Shown here one piece after another: positions 11,722-23,343 of a stretch of 64,000 nucleotides of DNA. The position numbers and the translations under genes were made by a program. This DNA is from Thinopyrum elongatum (lineage: Eukaryota; Streptophyta; Magnoliopsida; Poales; Poaceae). The notes under the pieces are model-generated. The model searched no databases and was not told the origin of the DNA. It worked only from the letters and a program-made list of their open reading frames with translations. Positions within the stretch are counted from its first letter, which is position 1. The number at the start of each line of letters is the position of its first letter. The DNA is taken from positions 292,053,891 through 292,117,890 of the forward strand of contig CM022298.1 in NCBI GenBank assembly GCA_011799875.1. The letters run 5' to 3'.

Positions 11722-13074
11722 TCAACTCGGATCCCAAGGTATATCAAAGCCAATTTTAATTAACAATGATTTAAAATTTAGTAGTGAGTACAAAGCAACA
11801 TATATCATGCAATGACGAATTCTAACTCTCTTCCTATGCATCGGCATGTCATACAAGAATAATTCGTGCACATCAAGTAAAGGCCAACGCATAGTATAAG
11901 CAATTTCTTGCAATTTTATCATGTTGGAAACGTAAAGAGGTGGAGATGTAGTTCCTCTCTCAAAATAATTGCAAGTAGGAGCAGCAAGCACATGCATATT
12001 ATATTCATTAAAATCATCATGTGTAATGGTATGATGCAACCCATCAATGTAATCCTTAATAAGTGCAAACTTCTCCGATATAGTATAGTTGGGAGAATTC
12101 AAAAAGATAATAGGACTATCATGTGTGGGTGCAATAGCAACAATTTCATTCTTAACATAAGGAACTATAGCAAGTTCATCTCCATAAGCATAATTCATAT
12201 TGGCATCTTGGCCACAAGCATAGCAAGCATCAAGATCATAAAGGGATATTTCAAATGAATCAATGAGATCATAGCAATTATCATAGCATTCATCCTTCGG
12301 TAAGAACGAAGGGATATTAAACAATGTATCAGTTGAAGAGTTACTCTCATTAGAAGGTGGGCACGGGTAGCTAATCCACTCTTCCTCCTTTTGTTCTTCG
12401 CTCTCCTCATCATCTTTTTCATCCAATGAGCTCACAGTTTCATCAATTTCCTCTTCCATAGACTCCTGCAAAATATTAGTCTCTTCTTGGACAGCGGAGA
12501 CATTCTCAATAAATAAATCTATATCATAATTGAATTTATAATTATCATAGCAATATTTACGTATAGCAAAATTTTCAGGTCTATAAACTGAATCATCAAA
12601 ATCTTCATACTTTTCAAACAAAGATTCAGTTTCATAAGCACCCTTAAAAGCAACAAATTCTTCTATTCGTTCCACATCATAGTAATCATATATACCATTA
12701 GCATAAGAATCCAAGGTTTCATTATCATTAAATTTGCATGAAAAGGGAAGGTGTGGAGCCTTCATCCTAGAGCAACAAGTATGATCGTATCTCAAGCATA
12801 AATTCCAAGCATACCAATGCAGCATATCAATTTGATCCCATAATAATTTCCCTTTTTGTGTCAAGCGATAATCCCTAAAGTATTCACGTTGATTCAACGT
12901 GTCTCCCCTTATCAAGTTGAATGGGGTTTTCTCAGGATTATCAAAGTATTTCATAATATTTTTCACATAACGAGCATCGAGGGTTTTAGGAGGTTCCCCA
13001 TCTCCATGAGTAGCAAGTACAACTATTTTTTTGGTATTTCGTGTTCCATATCCATAACTAAAGATAGAGAACAA
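11722..13074 (-). CDS. Uncharacterised 450-residue acidic protein of the Athila-type element
   Basis: An uninterrupted ORF starts at 13074, only about 77 bases downstream of the primer-binding site, where gag would be expected. The protein is rich in Asp, Glu, Tyr and Asn. Residues 1-70 contain ATHGDGEPPKTLDARYVK and LTQKGKLLWDQIDMLHWYAW; a strongly acidic stretch (MEEEIDETVSSLDEKDD, then EESEEQKEEE) lies around residues 205-235. No zinc knuckle, Retrotrans_gag, protease or polymerase motif is visible, and no signal peptide is seen. I do not recognise the family. The lack of any stop in 1.35 kb of AT-rich sequence suggests a real protein or a recent copy. Confidence 0.65.
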   Translation of the reverse strand: MFSIFSYGYGTRNTKKIVVLATHGDGEPPKTLDARYVKNIMKYFDNPEKTPFNLIRGDTLNQREYFRDYRLTQKGKLLWDQIDMLHWYAWNLCLRYDHTCCSRMKAPHLPFSCKFNDNETLDSYANGIYDYYDVERIEEFVAFKGAYETESLFEKYEDFDDSVYRPENFAIRKYCYDNYKFNYDIDLFIENVSAVQEETNILQESMEEEIDETVSSLDEKDDEESEEQKEEEWISYPCPPSNESNSSTDTLFNIPSFLPKDECYDNCYDLIDSFEISLYDLDACYACGQDANMNYAYGDELAIVPYVKNEIVAIAPTHDSPIIFLNSPNYTISEKFALIKDYIDGLHHTITHDDFNEYNMHVLAAPTCNYFERGTTSPPLYVSNMIKLQEIAYTMRWPLLDVHELFLYDMPMHRKRVRIRHCMIYVALYSLLNFKSLLIKIGFDIPWDPS

Positions 13075-13150
13075 CTTAGAATAGAAAATAAAAACTACTT
13101 AGTGATAAAGCAAACAAGCACACACGAGAATATTCACCCCACGCTATTGC

Positions 13151-13168
13151 TCCCTGGCAACGGCGCCA
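13151..13168 (-). other. Primer-binding site of the Athila-type element (tRNA-Asp)
   Basis: The minus strand reads TGGCGCCGTTGCCAGGGA, which differs by one base from the complement of a plant tRNA-Asp 3' end. It lies 12 bases inside the LTR boundary at 13181. Confidence 0.8.
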
Positions 13169-13180
13169 GAAAAAGGGTCT

Positions 13181-14669
13181 TGATAACCCACAAGTATAGG
13201 GGATCATTTGTAGCCTTTTTCGATAAATAAGAGTGTCGAACCCAATGAGGAGCTAAAGGTAGAACAAATATTCCCTCAAGTTCTATAGACCACCGATACA
13301 ACTCTACGCACACTTGGCGTTTGCTTTACCTAAAACAAGTATGAAACTATTTTGCAAGAATAAAACTAGGAGTACTTTGCGAGAATAAAACTACGAATAA
13401 ATTGCAAGGTAATAAAAGTAGATAGCTTTTGCCAACAAGAAAGTCATTTGTCCCTAGGCAAATGATAACTAGACCGGTAATCATTCTTGCAATTTTACAT
13501 GAGGGAGAGGCATGAGCTAACATACTTTCTCTACTTGGATCATATGCACTTATGATTGGAATTATAGCAAGCATCCGCAACTACTAAAGATCATTAAGGT
13601 CCTAAACCCAACCATAGCATTAAGTATCAAGTCCTCTTTACTCCCATACGCAACAACCCACTTATCCGTGTTCAGGCTTCTGTCATTCCGGCAACCGACA
13701 ATAAGCAAATCATGAATGTATTGCAACACCCTACAACAGGGACCCCTCACGTTTGCGTGAGATGGAGGGCACCGTAGGATAGCACCATAATAAAATATAC
13801 ACTCAAACCAACCACGAACATCAATTAGCCCATAGGACAAAACGGATCTACTCAAACATCATAGGATAACCACATATCATTGGGAAATAATATATAGTGT
13901 TGAGCACCATGTTTAAGTAGAGATTACAGCAGGGAGAAGGGGTGTTACACTGCTGCATAGAGGGGGAGAAAGTTGGTGTTGATGTTAGCAAGATTGTTGA
14001 TGTAGATCGCCGTCACGATCCTTGCCCCGGCGGCACTCCGACGCCATTGGGAGAGAGGGGGAGAGAGCCCCCTTCTTCTTCTTCTTCCTGGCCTCCCCCC
14101 TAGATGGGAGGAGAGTTCCCCCTCTGGTCCATGGCCTCCATGGCGGCAGAGGGGTGGGAGCCCCTCCGAGATTGGATCTATCCCTCTGTTCTCTTCTATT
14201 TCGCGTTCCCGTTTTTTGGCCGAAAACCGTTTCTTATATTCCCGGAGATCCGTAAGTCCAGTTGCGCTGAGATTTTAACACAATTTGTTTCCAGATATAA
14301 GCTTCCTTGCGCCTTAGGTAGAGCTCCAACCAATGTACGAGGTGAGCACAACCCACCACCGCACACCTGGCCCCTGGGACACACCCTGGTGTATGTTGGG
14401 GGATGTGGGCCCCCGTTTGCGTTGATTCCATGTATCAAAAATCACATATATTCCAAAATAATTCTTCGTAAAATTTTATTGCATTTGGCTTTCGTTTGAT
14501 ATGGATATTCTATGAAACAAAAAACATGCAAAAAAATAGGAACTAGCACTGGGCACTGGATCAATAGGTTAGTCCAATAAATCATATAAAATGTTGCCAA
14601 AAGTATGTGAAAGTTGTATAATATTGGCATGGAACAATAAAAAATTATGGATACGATGGAGAAGTATCA
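13181..14669 (-). repeat. 5' LTR of the Athila-type element
   Basis: On the minus strand it starts TGATACTTCTCC and ends CTTGTGGGTTATCA (1,489 bases), next to the primer-binding site. Its first 150 or so bases resemble the start of the solo LTR at 27536 (TGATACGTGTCC, then ACTAACCTATTGA and CAGTGCC), so the two belong to related families. Confidence 0.78.
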
Positions 14670-15217
14670 CACACAGGATCAAAAGCTCCAGGAAAGCACG
14701 CCCTTACGACGCAGGAGCACCTCGTGGAGCATGAGCACCCAGAGCTAAGTCACCCTCTCCGCGCCAGGCACGAGCCCTACTATTGATACCACGCCTCTGT
14801 TTCCGCCAAACGTTAGGGTAAAAAATCCTTTCCCGTACGAAAGTTGCTTGCATGTCAAGGGGGACCTCCTGATCATTGCGCCTCAGGAGCTCTTACCGGA
14901 CCTCGGGTCACTCACCTCCTGGCTTGCGCACGGCATCACGACCTGGCATACCAGCGACGACAGAAGCTTACCTAGGGACTAGGTCCCGGCGACGCAGGGC
15001 ACTAAGCTTCGCGAGGAGGAAAGGGCTTGAGCTTAAATGATGGACGCCAGCACAACTCAGAAACGCAATAAAAGATTAATATAAAAGGTGAGTTTGCCAT
15101 GATTTCTTACACACCCCCGTGGGGCCTTTCGTGATTTCTGATGCAGGAAGCGAAAACAAAAGGAGCGGCCTCCCGAGGGCCGCGGTTCATGAGATGCTGG
15201 CTCTGGCACCGCGGCGC

Positions 15218-16012
15218 CTAGTCAGAGTCCTCCTCCTCCTCCTTGATTGGGGCATGGCGACGCGGCGGCTCGTCGTGGTCGTCGTCGCCCGAGCTCCCTC
15301 CGGAGGTGGCGTCGCCGCCACTGGAGGCGTCGCAGCCGTCGCCAAGGGCAAGTTCACCGCCGAGGGCGTCGCCGTCGGAGTGGCGGTCGCCGTCGCAGTC
15401 ATTGCCCTCGGGGCAGCATTCCAGGCGCCTACCGTCTGCTGTGAAGATCTTGATGAAGAGTGTCGTCGCCCCATCGTACTTGAAGTGGAGGGTGTGCCTC
15501 CCCGACAAGCGGCAGGCGTGGGCAAGCGTATGCCACCCATGGGTCAGGTGGACGTAACCTGAAGGGGTGGCCTCTACCTCTGCCCATGAAGACCGGTTGC
15601 AGCAGCCGTCAAGCTACAGCAACAGCCCGACAGGTCCTCTAACTGGCAGCTCCTCCGCGAAGGAGTGCGGGAGCCGGATCCAGGTGCTCGGAGGCCTCTC
15701 CATCCACACCACAAACTCGCGGACCGTGGCGTCCGAATGGGCCCGCGGGCGGAGTGAACGGGCGACCGCCGCGTGCCTTCCCCATCGGCCTCCGCGGCTT
15801 TCGTGGCCACACCCGTGGGAAGGATTCCTCTCGCGGTTGCCGGAGCCGATGCGGACCCCTGGCGGCGCCCGTCCCCACCCATGGGGAACCGCTGCGGTCG
15901 TTGCCATGGACTTGCGGGGGCGGCCGCACCCCCTCTTGGGCGGCAGCGACTCAGGCCCCTCCTTGGGGGCTTTGCCCTTCTCTCCGGCAGTGGACCTCCT
16001 CACTGGCGCCAT
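15218..16012 (-). pseudogene. Antisense B3-like DNA-binding protein gene of element D
   Basis: 265 codons in one frame from ATG at 16010-16012 to TAG at 15218-15220, broken only by a TAG near 15614. The N-terminus has an AT-hook core (KRGCGRPRKS). The middle, around EFVVWMERPP then DGCCNRSSWAEVEA, and then HGWHTLAHACRLSGRHTLHFKYDGATTLFIKIF, matches the B3-like domain of the genes in elements A and B at low identity but with the same spacing. The C-terminus is acidic (KEEEEDSD). The gene is oriented against the element, as in A and B. A TATA-like site lies at 16101-16110. Confidence 0.62.
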
Positions 16013-16100
16013 GGTTGCTTCGGCGAGGCGGTGGCTGCGGTGGAGATTGGAGAAGAAAGGGTAAGAAGGCAGAGATGGGATGGGACTCTGCCCTCTTGCC

Positions 16101-16110
16101 CTCTTATAGG
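16101..16110 (-). promoter_or_regulatory. TATA-like box of the antisense gene in element D
   Basis: The minus strand reads CCTATAAGAG about 90 bases upstream of the ATG, close to the spacing in elements A and B (about 66-70 bases). Confidence 0.45.
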
Positions 16111-16353
16111 TGATCGTGGGCCAACCGGCGCCCCTCCACCTTCATGCAATGATGGCCTCGCAGCATGCATGTCCAGACTTTCGTCAGCCTGGGTAGTTGC
16201 CGAGGTGACGTGGGGAAGTGGAGGCGTCCCCGTCCCATCATACGCCATGCATCAAGCCTGGCCCTTAGGCGATTGGGGCCCGCGGCGCTTCGCCCTTCGC
16301 CCCTTGCCTTCGCTTCGAAGCCAGGGCGAGTGCGCCTTGGGCCCGTGGGCTAC

Positions 16354-17026
16354 TGTCGATGTTTTGGGACCAGGGGTACCCAGACCTGCCTGCCTGCGGC
16401 CTAGTGCATGGCCCCATCAATGGCCCAGTACGGCCTAGCTACAAGACTCTGCGAGCAAGACACTCGTGAGGGCCCCCCGGCCTCGCGAGGCAAATGGTGC
16501 CAAGACCTCCCGAGGGGCAGCTCCCTGAGCCTGCCTCCCGAGGAGCGGAGATTTCTATGCAGGTACCCTGCCTCACAAGTCTCGCAGTGATGTGAGTCAT
16601 GACGACCAAGGCCAGGCGGGCGCCAGCGGGCAAAGAGGAGGACAATGCCCTCTTTGGTGCTAAGGAGGAAAGGACCAGCGCGGGTTCCCGAGGGATCCCC
16701 CAAAGGTTTCCATTCCGGTGTAACAAGACCAAGACCACGAGTTCAATAGGACGGATGTCATCGCCGAGCCCACCACCGCGTCATGGCCAGAAGCATTGCA
16801 GGTGAAGACAACCTTGCGTCAGGATAAGATGTACCTCTTGTCCCCTTTCAAATCGGCTGTTGTGGAATCCCTTCCCGCCTAAGCTATGAGGGAAGAGGAC
16901 CAAGGACACTATAAATATAGGCTAGCCTCCACCGTAGAGAGAGAGGGGCTGATCCTAGTCTTCTCTAGGACTGACTCATTCTCATCCTCTGAGCACTCGC
17001 AAGGCAGCTCACCCACTATACTAGTT
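16354..17026 (+). repeat. 3' LTR of element D, left piece
   Basis: The LTR starts TGTCGATGTTTTGGG after a polypurine tract. A TATA box (CTATAAATATAG) is at about 16908-16920. It is cut at 17026 by element C1; TAGTT at 17022-17026 is the duplicated target. Confidence 0.68.
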
Positions 17027-17983
17027 TGTTGGGGTACACAAACAGGGGTTTATGTTTCCCCTGACTTGTGCACGGACCATGGACCTCCGCTCCAGCAGCC
17101 AAAGCTCGGCAAGGGAATAAGTACACCAACATGCAAAGCAAAGGCAAAGCCAAAGAAGCAGCTCTTAGTGAGATCAAAGAGCGGATCAAGAAGACCAAGA
17201 CAAACGAGACAACAGAGCATCCCCTTGGGAAGGCTTCCCCTGTCGGGAAGGAGAGCTTGGCCGGGTCGAGACTGCCCCAAGGACAAGTCCAAGATTTCCC
17301 CGGCAAGCTTGTCGGGTCCGCCGAGGGCGAATCTCCCCGCCAAGGCACCGCTGCTCCACCGCTCCACAGCACCGCAATGCAAATCAGTTATCAATGTGGT
17401 GTCGAGCCCCCAAGTGATTAAGTGGCTTCCACTAAGCACGTGGTGGGCATTTGGAAGACAGATTACCCTCATATGACACCCGTCCAGAGGCGTGTCAAGC
17501 AGATAAGCAGAAGATGATTAAGCGGCACGGCAGGCTTGCCGGGCTGCATCCTTAGCATGACACCTAGTAGTGCATTTAATGCACTTTGTCCTAACTGCCA
17601 GAGTTAGGTATGATAACACTGTTAGCTATCTAATCATTAGATAAAGACTGTTTTGCCACTGCGGTCACCCCTTAAGCCATGAAAGGAGGTCCAAGGCAAC
17701 CTCACAAAGGATTCGGACCCTTGTAGACTTGCACGCGTAGCTGCTCTCCCCGAGGTGACCTTGTCGGGCTTGAGTGTTGCGTGCTCATCGTGTTCCTCCA
17801 TCCAATCCATCAAAGCAAGAGTAGAGTTTTACGCTTCTCAGTGGCCCAAACCTGGCTAAAAAACCACCAGCGTCACCGCCGTCATGTTGTTCCATGGCCT
17901 CTGCTCTTTGTGCAACGTGATCTCTCCCTTGCCGAACCACAAGGGGCCAGTGGCCCCATGGGTGATCGTGTTCCACCACGACA
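17027..17983 (+). repeat. 5' LTR of element C1
   Basis: 957 bases, TGTTGGGGTACAC to CCACGACA. From about base 130 on it is homologous to the LTRs of A and B, including the block around GCGGTGTCGAGCCCCCAAGT and the U5 block CCTTGCCGAACCACAAGGGGCC. No clean TATA box is left (CCATGAAAGG near 17676 occupies the place). Confidence 0.85.
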
Positions 17984-17987
17984 TCTT

Positions 17988-18006
17988 TGGCGCCAGGTAG
18001 GGGGGA
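17988..18006 (+). other. Primer-binding site of element C1
   Basis: TGGCGCCAGGTAGGGGGG lies five bases from the LTR end. Element B has TGGCGCGCCAGGTAGGGGG, so C1 uses the same primer apart from a CG deletion. I could not assign the tRNA. Confidence 0.6.
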
Positions 18007-19294
18007 TCGATTGAGCGAACCTGAGGTTGTAAACAGCATGTCAAGCTGCACCATCATCATCTTTATCGAAACTCTCTTCGTCAACGGCTTCGAAGAAGAA
18101 GAATAGCGTTGCTCCCTAGCCTCGTCCTACCCAGATCCCGCCACTCGTCTCCGCCGCAGCTGCGACAGTGACAGGAGTGGAAGACGATGGCGATGCGATG
18201 ACCATGGGCGGCACGGATGGCGTGGCCACCATGCTACCCACGGCTAGAAAAAGAAGCGAGGCGTGCGGCGACATCGCCCTCCTCGCGAGCTCCTGTCAAG
18301 CATGTCCGATGCCGAAGAGTATCATTTGGACAAACAAGAAAAATGGTGTGTGGTCGTCCTCCTTCCCCTCCTTTCTCACTTGTCAATGATCGACCCATGC
18401 ACTGGTAGCGCCACCGACGTCGATGAGCCCGCGTAGAGCTCAGTCCTGCATTTATCCCACCAAGCGTAAATCCTGAGCAGAGCGCTGGTGTGAATCCGTT
18501 GGTTGACGCCCCGGCAAACATGCTCCGACAAGGCCTTTCACGCCCGCTGCCGTGAAGTCATTGGCAGTACGGGGAAAAGGAGAAAGGGGCCGATCCTTCC
18601 TTATTTTCTACCATACGTCATCAGTTGCAAGCATTTTTAGTTCCTCCAGCCTTTGCCGGGGGTGGGTGCATGACTAATGGACTGCCTAGTCCCTCCCTTG
18701 TGCTCCTTCCCATTTGTTGTCTTTGCAGAACAAAGTAGATACGCGAGCACGATCCCTTTAAAGGTACACAAACTAGAGGAGCGATTGAGAGTGGAGAAGA
18801 AGATATTACGCGTGACCAAATGCACACCCGACCAACGAGGGGGGCACAAACGAACGTGTTTATTAACTTTTCTTCAAAGCATGCGCTTGCTTATCCCTCG
18901 GATAACCAAGGTTTTTGTATGGCTAGTCTTTCATGTGATGGCACCTTGCTGTATTTGTCTGCGCCCCCGCTTTGTTTCAAGCTTGCTCAACGAAGTGGGC
19001 GGTAACATCAAAGACCGCTAAGGAAAAACCTGCCGGCGGCGTTTCCTCGCCAGCTGAATGCTAAGGACCCGTTCCTCACAGCAATCATGGCAACATGCTA
19101 CTGGTAGGCAACCAAAATACACGAAAGAAACTAACCATACAAATATCAATGGGTAAACACAAAAGGGATAGCATGCATGAACATAATTAAACATCAGTTC
19201 GAAGATCGCCAAAGCGAGAACAGTACGAGACCTAAACACAAGATACGTATTATGTTTTTTTACAGGGCACCATGGAAGTAAAAATAGTTCAAGG
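18007..19294 (+). other. Leader/interior of element C1 without a conserved ORF
   Basis: Parts align with the corresponding region of element C2 (about 62500-63300, opposite strand), for example around 18420-18540. No frame is conserved between the two copies. Short frames here are not supported. Confidence 0.5.
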
Positions 19295-22200
19295 CTAAGC
19301 TTGGCGGTTTCCGGGGACCCTTGGGATGGAGAGAACCTTGTCGGCAAGAGGACCAGCCTTCTCCGCAGCAGCAGAGGTATCGGCACCCGGTGACAGCCTC
19401 TTGAAGCCATCGGCAAGGTTGAGGTCTGGGTGGCGGAAAGCAAGGTTGCTCAAGACCATGAAGAGGGCACCGCGAGCGAGCTTTCAGGACTCATTAGCAA
19501 AGCATTCAGCTCTGTTATCCTTGTACATCTTCAGCCCCTCAATCAAACCTTCAAAGAAAAGTGTCAGCTTGACACTTGGAACTTCATGGTTGTTGACGGA
19601 AAAAGCCCAGCTCTTCATGTCCATCTTCGAGATCTGGGTAGTGAGGCGCTCGGCGATGTCAACCAATTTTTTGATCCAGAGGTCGCGTTGTTCAATCTGG
19701 CTTTGCAATTTGTCCTCCGCATCTTTTTGGAGGGTCCTTGCGTTATACAAGTCCTTCATCAGCGACTTCTCGCGAGCTCTGGTAGATTCAATTTCGCTCT
19801 CCAAAGTGCCGAGCCTTGCCTTCATGTCAATAATGGTGCCGTTGGCAGTGTCAAGGTCCGGGCTCTTGGAGGAAAGCTGCGATTGCACCTCCTTTAGGAG
19901 GGTCTCTGCTTTCTGCGCTTCTTCTTTGAGAGCCACGATTTCCTTGGTGCTCCCGGCAAGGTCCTCCGTCAGCTTGGCCACTTGTTGATCAAGGTCAGTC
20001 CTGACGGCAGATGCAGCAGCAAGCTCATCGGTAACCTTCTTCAGCTGGGTAGAGGATTCAAGGGTGAGCACATCCAGCATGGCCTGGTGCTTGTCCCCTA
20101 AGTCTTTGGTACGCTGTTGGACGAGGGCCTCCAGTTCCTCATCCTTGTCACGGAGGGTGGCTTCAAGGTTCCCTTCCCGGGTAGAGATGTCTTTCTGCTT
20201 GGCATTCAGAAGTGCTTCGCGCTCCGCTAAGCGGACCTCCCATGCAACGACATCCTCCTTGGCCATGGTTATCACTTCCTATCGCCGCTGAAGGGATTGA
20301 AACTACTTGTTGTGCCACTTGCGCAACTCGTTGCCTTTGTCCCTCAACTTCTAATCCATGAGGCCAACAGAGTCATGTTGCTCCTTGATCGTTTGCCATT
20401 TCAAGTTATATCTACTCTGCATGTCCTTGATTCCTGCTGCCATGGACTCAAAAAAGGACAAGTCCTTGGCCCCATCAGCAGAGTCATCAGCTTCTTCGAC
20501 TCTCTGGGATAGCGGTACCAGGATACGCCTGATTTCTTCATCGAAATCCATGCCCACTGCAACATATGAGCCGGGGACTGCAAGCCTAGGTTGGGCAAGA
20601 ACCAACACCAATTTGCTTGAAGGTGGCTGTGGGACTGCGGCCGGTGTGCCAAAAAAGGGAAGAGGACCCATAGTTTGGAGAGGAGTCTTCTCCTCAACAA
20701 CTGCCTCTGAACTTGATGTGCTGCCAAAGTTTTTCTCTGTTTCCTTTGGGAGTTCTTGGATATCCTCGGTAGTATGCTCGTGGCCTTCCGCAGCAGCAAT
20801 GTTGGCGGCCTCCTTGGCAGCACCTTTCCCAATGCTAGCCACTTCCTCCAGCAGCTCAGGTTCCTTGGTCGCCAAGGCTGCAAATGAAATCGACAAGCAA
20901 CGACGATGAGATACCAGAAATCATCAAAATGGATAAAAAGAGACAAGGGCAAGTAAATTACCCGGTGGTGTTTGCTGCAGAAGGGCGTCGGCCTCCCTGG
21001 CAACGTCTGCTGCTGGTATGCGGTCCGTGTCCCCTCCCTCGGCAGCCGTGGTCTCAGGATGAATGGACTCCTCAGTGGAGGCCCTTGCCGGCGATTTCTC
21101 TGCTTGGACCATGGTTGGGGTTAACCCTTCCTGGTGGGCCCCACCCTGCTGGGCTTTCTCTGCTCCCTTGGCAGGGGATGGGGCGTGTTCCTCCACGTCT
21201 TTCCGGGCGGGCGAAACTCGCCCCACATCCTCGTGCCGGGGGATGGACTGGGGGCTGGGCACAGGATCCCCCAACCTGTCTCCCGCCTGACCGGTGGTCG
21301 CCAAGGGCCCCGGCGCCGCTGCCTGCTTGGTTCGTTTGGCCCGATGGATGAGGGGTTCTTCATCTCTGCCAAGTCAACAAACAAGATTGAGTCAGGAATT
21401 GTCGAGTGCGTAGTACCTCAACAAGGAAAACCAATTGTTCTCCTTACTCTCGGTCCGCGAGCATGGTGCCTAGCACATATCCCGCAGGTGGCGGGGTCAC
21501 TCTACCCCTCTTCAGAGTCGGGGGAGCAGAGCTTTGCGGCAGCTTTGAGCTCTTCGGTGGAGCTGGGGGTTCCAGCGGGGTTGAGCTGCGTGAGGAAGCC
21601 GGACTTGACTGGGGGCTTGGATCAACCCCTGTGACCCCTCGTCGCTTGGCGGGTGGAGTCTTGGCCTCAGAAAGGCGGGAGGAATGGCGGCATACCACAT
21701 CTGACTTATTGCTCTTGGAAGCAATCTTCTTCACCCTCTTGATAGCTGGCGGGGGAGCATGGGCCGTTGTTCCCCGATTGGCCCGCCTGCGGGGGCGCTG
21801 GTCCAGATTTGGCTCTAGGGCTTGAGGACCCATAGCAAGCCATTCCTCCTCAGGATGCTCGGCTTCCTCAGCCCCGCCTCCTCCTTGGGCCTCTGCTACC
21901 ATGGCATGAAGAATTTCCACCCCGGTAGGGTCAATCCCAGCAACATCCTCCGTGGCGTGTTCCTCACCCCTTTCATCTAAAGAACCTTCGCCTTCGGCCT
22001 CCTCCTCCTCCTCTTCTCTGGGCCTCGCCTTCCCGGCAGCCCGAAGCGCTTTGTCCTCTTCGATCCGCCTCCTGATAAATTCTACCTCTGATTTAGAGGT
22101 ACGCTTGATCATGTTGCCCTCTGCCCTAGAAGCCCTTTCTTCCAGATTGGAGACCCACTGCATCTCCGCATCCAGCCCAGGCAGTTGCCAATCAGCCTCA

Positions 22201-23203
22201 ACTCCATAAGCATTGCGGTCAGGCATCCACTTCAGAATTTGGTCCCGAGCGGAGTTGATGTGCAGCGGGACAACCTTTGTCAGCAAATGAAATGGCCCAA
22301 GGCTGCCGAACAACTGCTCACACAGCCAACCATGGCCGTATACCGACAGATTGTTGGCAAGGCCTGGGTACAGACGCATTCTGTCAGTAGCATCTCCATA
22401 CTCCCAAGCGAATCTATGCCTCTTCTGCAGTTCCGTGATGCGGCACCAGAGGAAGTCGGCCCCCACCTATTCAATGGTTAGCCCGGCAGCTTTGAGGCGG
22501 GCAATCCTGTTTAGTGCCGGGCAAAGCCTGTCATCGGTAAGGCCTGGCTTGCTCCATTCGCTGTCGCGCACAACACATTTCGTCCGCGCCGCACAAAACT
22601 CTGGAGCGTCCTCATCCTGAATCCAGTACCAATTTGCCCTCCATTCTTCCCATCTGCTGCGCTGCTGGCCAGGGAGGTAATCCCAGTCCTCCTTCTTGCC
22701 CCGGGGAATCTAGCTTATATTCCCCGAGCTGTGAGATTTGTCTTCAACCCGAGGAATGAAGAAGTGCCTGAACAAGTCCACATTGGGGGCGACTCTGACG
22801 AAATTCTCGCACAGATGGCAAAAATTGCCATACACGCCATTGCATTGGGTGTGAAATTCAGAAGGTGGAATCCATACACCACCATCATGGATTTGAAGAA
22901 ATTAGAGAAGGGGGAGGTGAGACCGCAGAGAAAGTACACGCAGAAGAAGCGATACGAATTCGGTGGATCCACGTTCCCCTCCGGCTGGACCATAGGCGCT
23001 CCATGCCCCTTTGGGACTTCCCTCCCCCACATGTACGCATACTTCGTGACTAGAGTATTACTATCCAAGTTTGACTGGAAGAAAACCACGTCCTCCTGCC
23101 ACTTCCTGTCCAGCTCCGCCACTCTTTTCTTCTTCCCCTCCGCTGCTGCATCCTTTGTGGTGGCCGCCCGCTTCCCCCTCATAGCGGCGGCCTTCTTTCC
23201 CAT
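19295..23203 (-). pseudogene. Antisense two-intron gene of element C1: Transposase_28-like (PF04195) domain plus coiled coil
   Basis: Comparison with element C2 gives exon 1 23203-21448, intron 21447-21366 (GTAAGG...GGCAG), exon 2 21365-20962, intron 20961-20878 (GTAATT...TGCAG) and exon 3 20877-19295. The product would be about 1,250 residues: a Lys-rich N-terminus (MGKKAAAMRGKR), a domain resembling the plant PF04195 family (YGFHLLNFTPNAMACMAIFA), an acidic and Pro/Ser-rich middle, and a long coiled coil in exon 3 (KDISTREGNLEATLRDKDEE). Defects: a one-base deletion near 22825, a stop near 22468, TAG at 20351-20353 and about 20277 (CAG in C2) and TGA near 19485 (CGG in C2). Function unknown; PF04195 is described only as gypsy-associated. 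Confidence 0.72.
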
Positions 23204-23343
23204 TTTTTGGGATCGGAGGGAGAATGGGAGATCTAGCAGGGCGCAGAGGCGGATGTTGGCGTGGGAGCAGTTGCTTGGCTTGAGGAAGAAGATGATGGGA
23301 GGAGAAACAGATGCAAATGAGCAGTGCCCTTTCGCATTGCCCT

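Larger units (their letters stand above)
9037..14669 (-). mobile_element. Athila-type Ty3/gypsy element (Sabrina/Fatima/WHAM-like), interrupted by element A
   Basis: The minus-strand order is 5' LTR (13181-14669), a primer-binding site matching tRNA-Asp, a 450-codon ORF, then a long non-coding 3' part with a T-rich tract near 9465-9520. It ends abruptly at 9037 against element A's LTR, so the rest and the 3' LTR must lie left of element A, outside the window. No gag or pol is seen in the part present. The family names are from memory of Triticeae repeats; the Athila assignment rests on LTR and primer-binding-site style. It is inserted in element D; CACAC at 14670-14674 is the candidate duplication. 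Confidence 0.72.
14670..17026 (+). mobile_element. Element D: 3' part of another Tat-like LTR element (left part)
   Basis: This fragment holds a non-coding stretch (14670-15217), an antisense B3-like gene (15218-16012), a polypurine tract (GGGCCCGTGGGC, about 16339-16350) and the start of a 3' LTR (16354). The LTR is split by element C1 at 17026 and resumes at 26131. Its gag-pol must lie left of the Athila-type element, outside the window. The LTR differs from those of A, B and C except for a conserved block near its end. Confidence 0.68.

Noticed and set aside
13347..14499. Small frames inside the Athila-type LTR
   Set aside because: They lie inside an LTR and are short; no evidence of coding.
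15574..16438. Several GC-rich frames (plus 15567-16064, plus 15773-16438, minus 15639-15929)
   Set aside because: Only the minus frame 15218-16012 carries a recognisable B3-like domain; the rest are shadows of high GC content.
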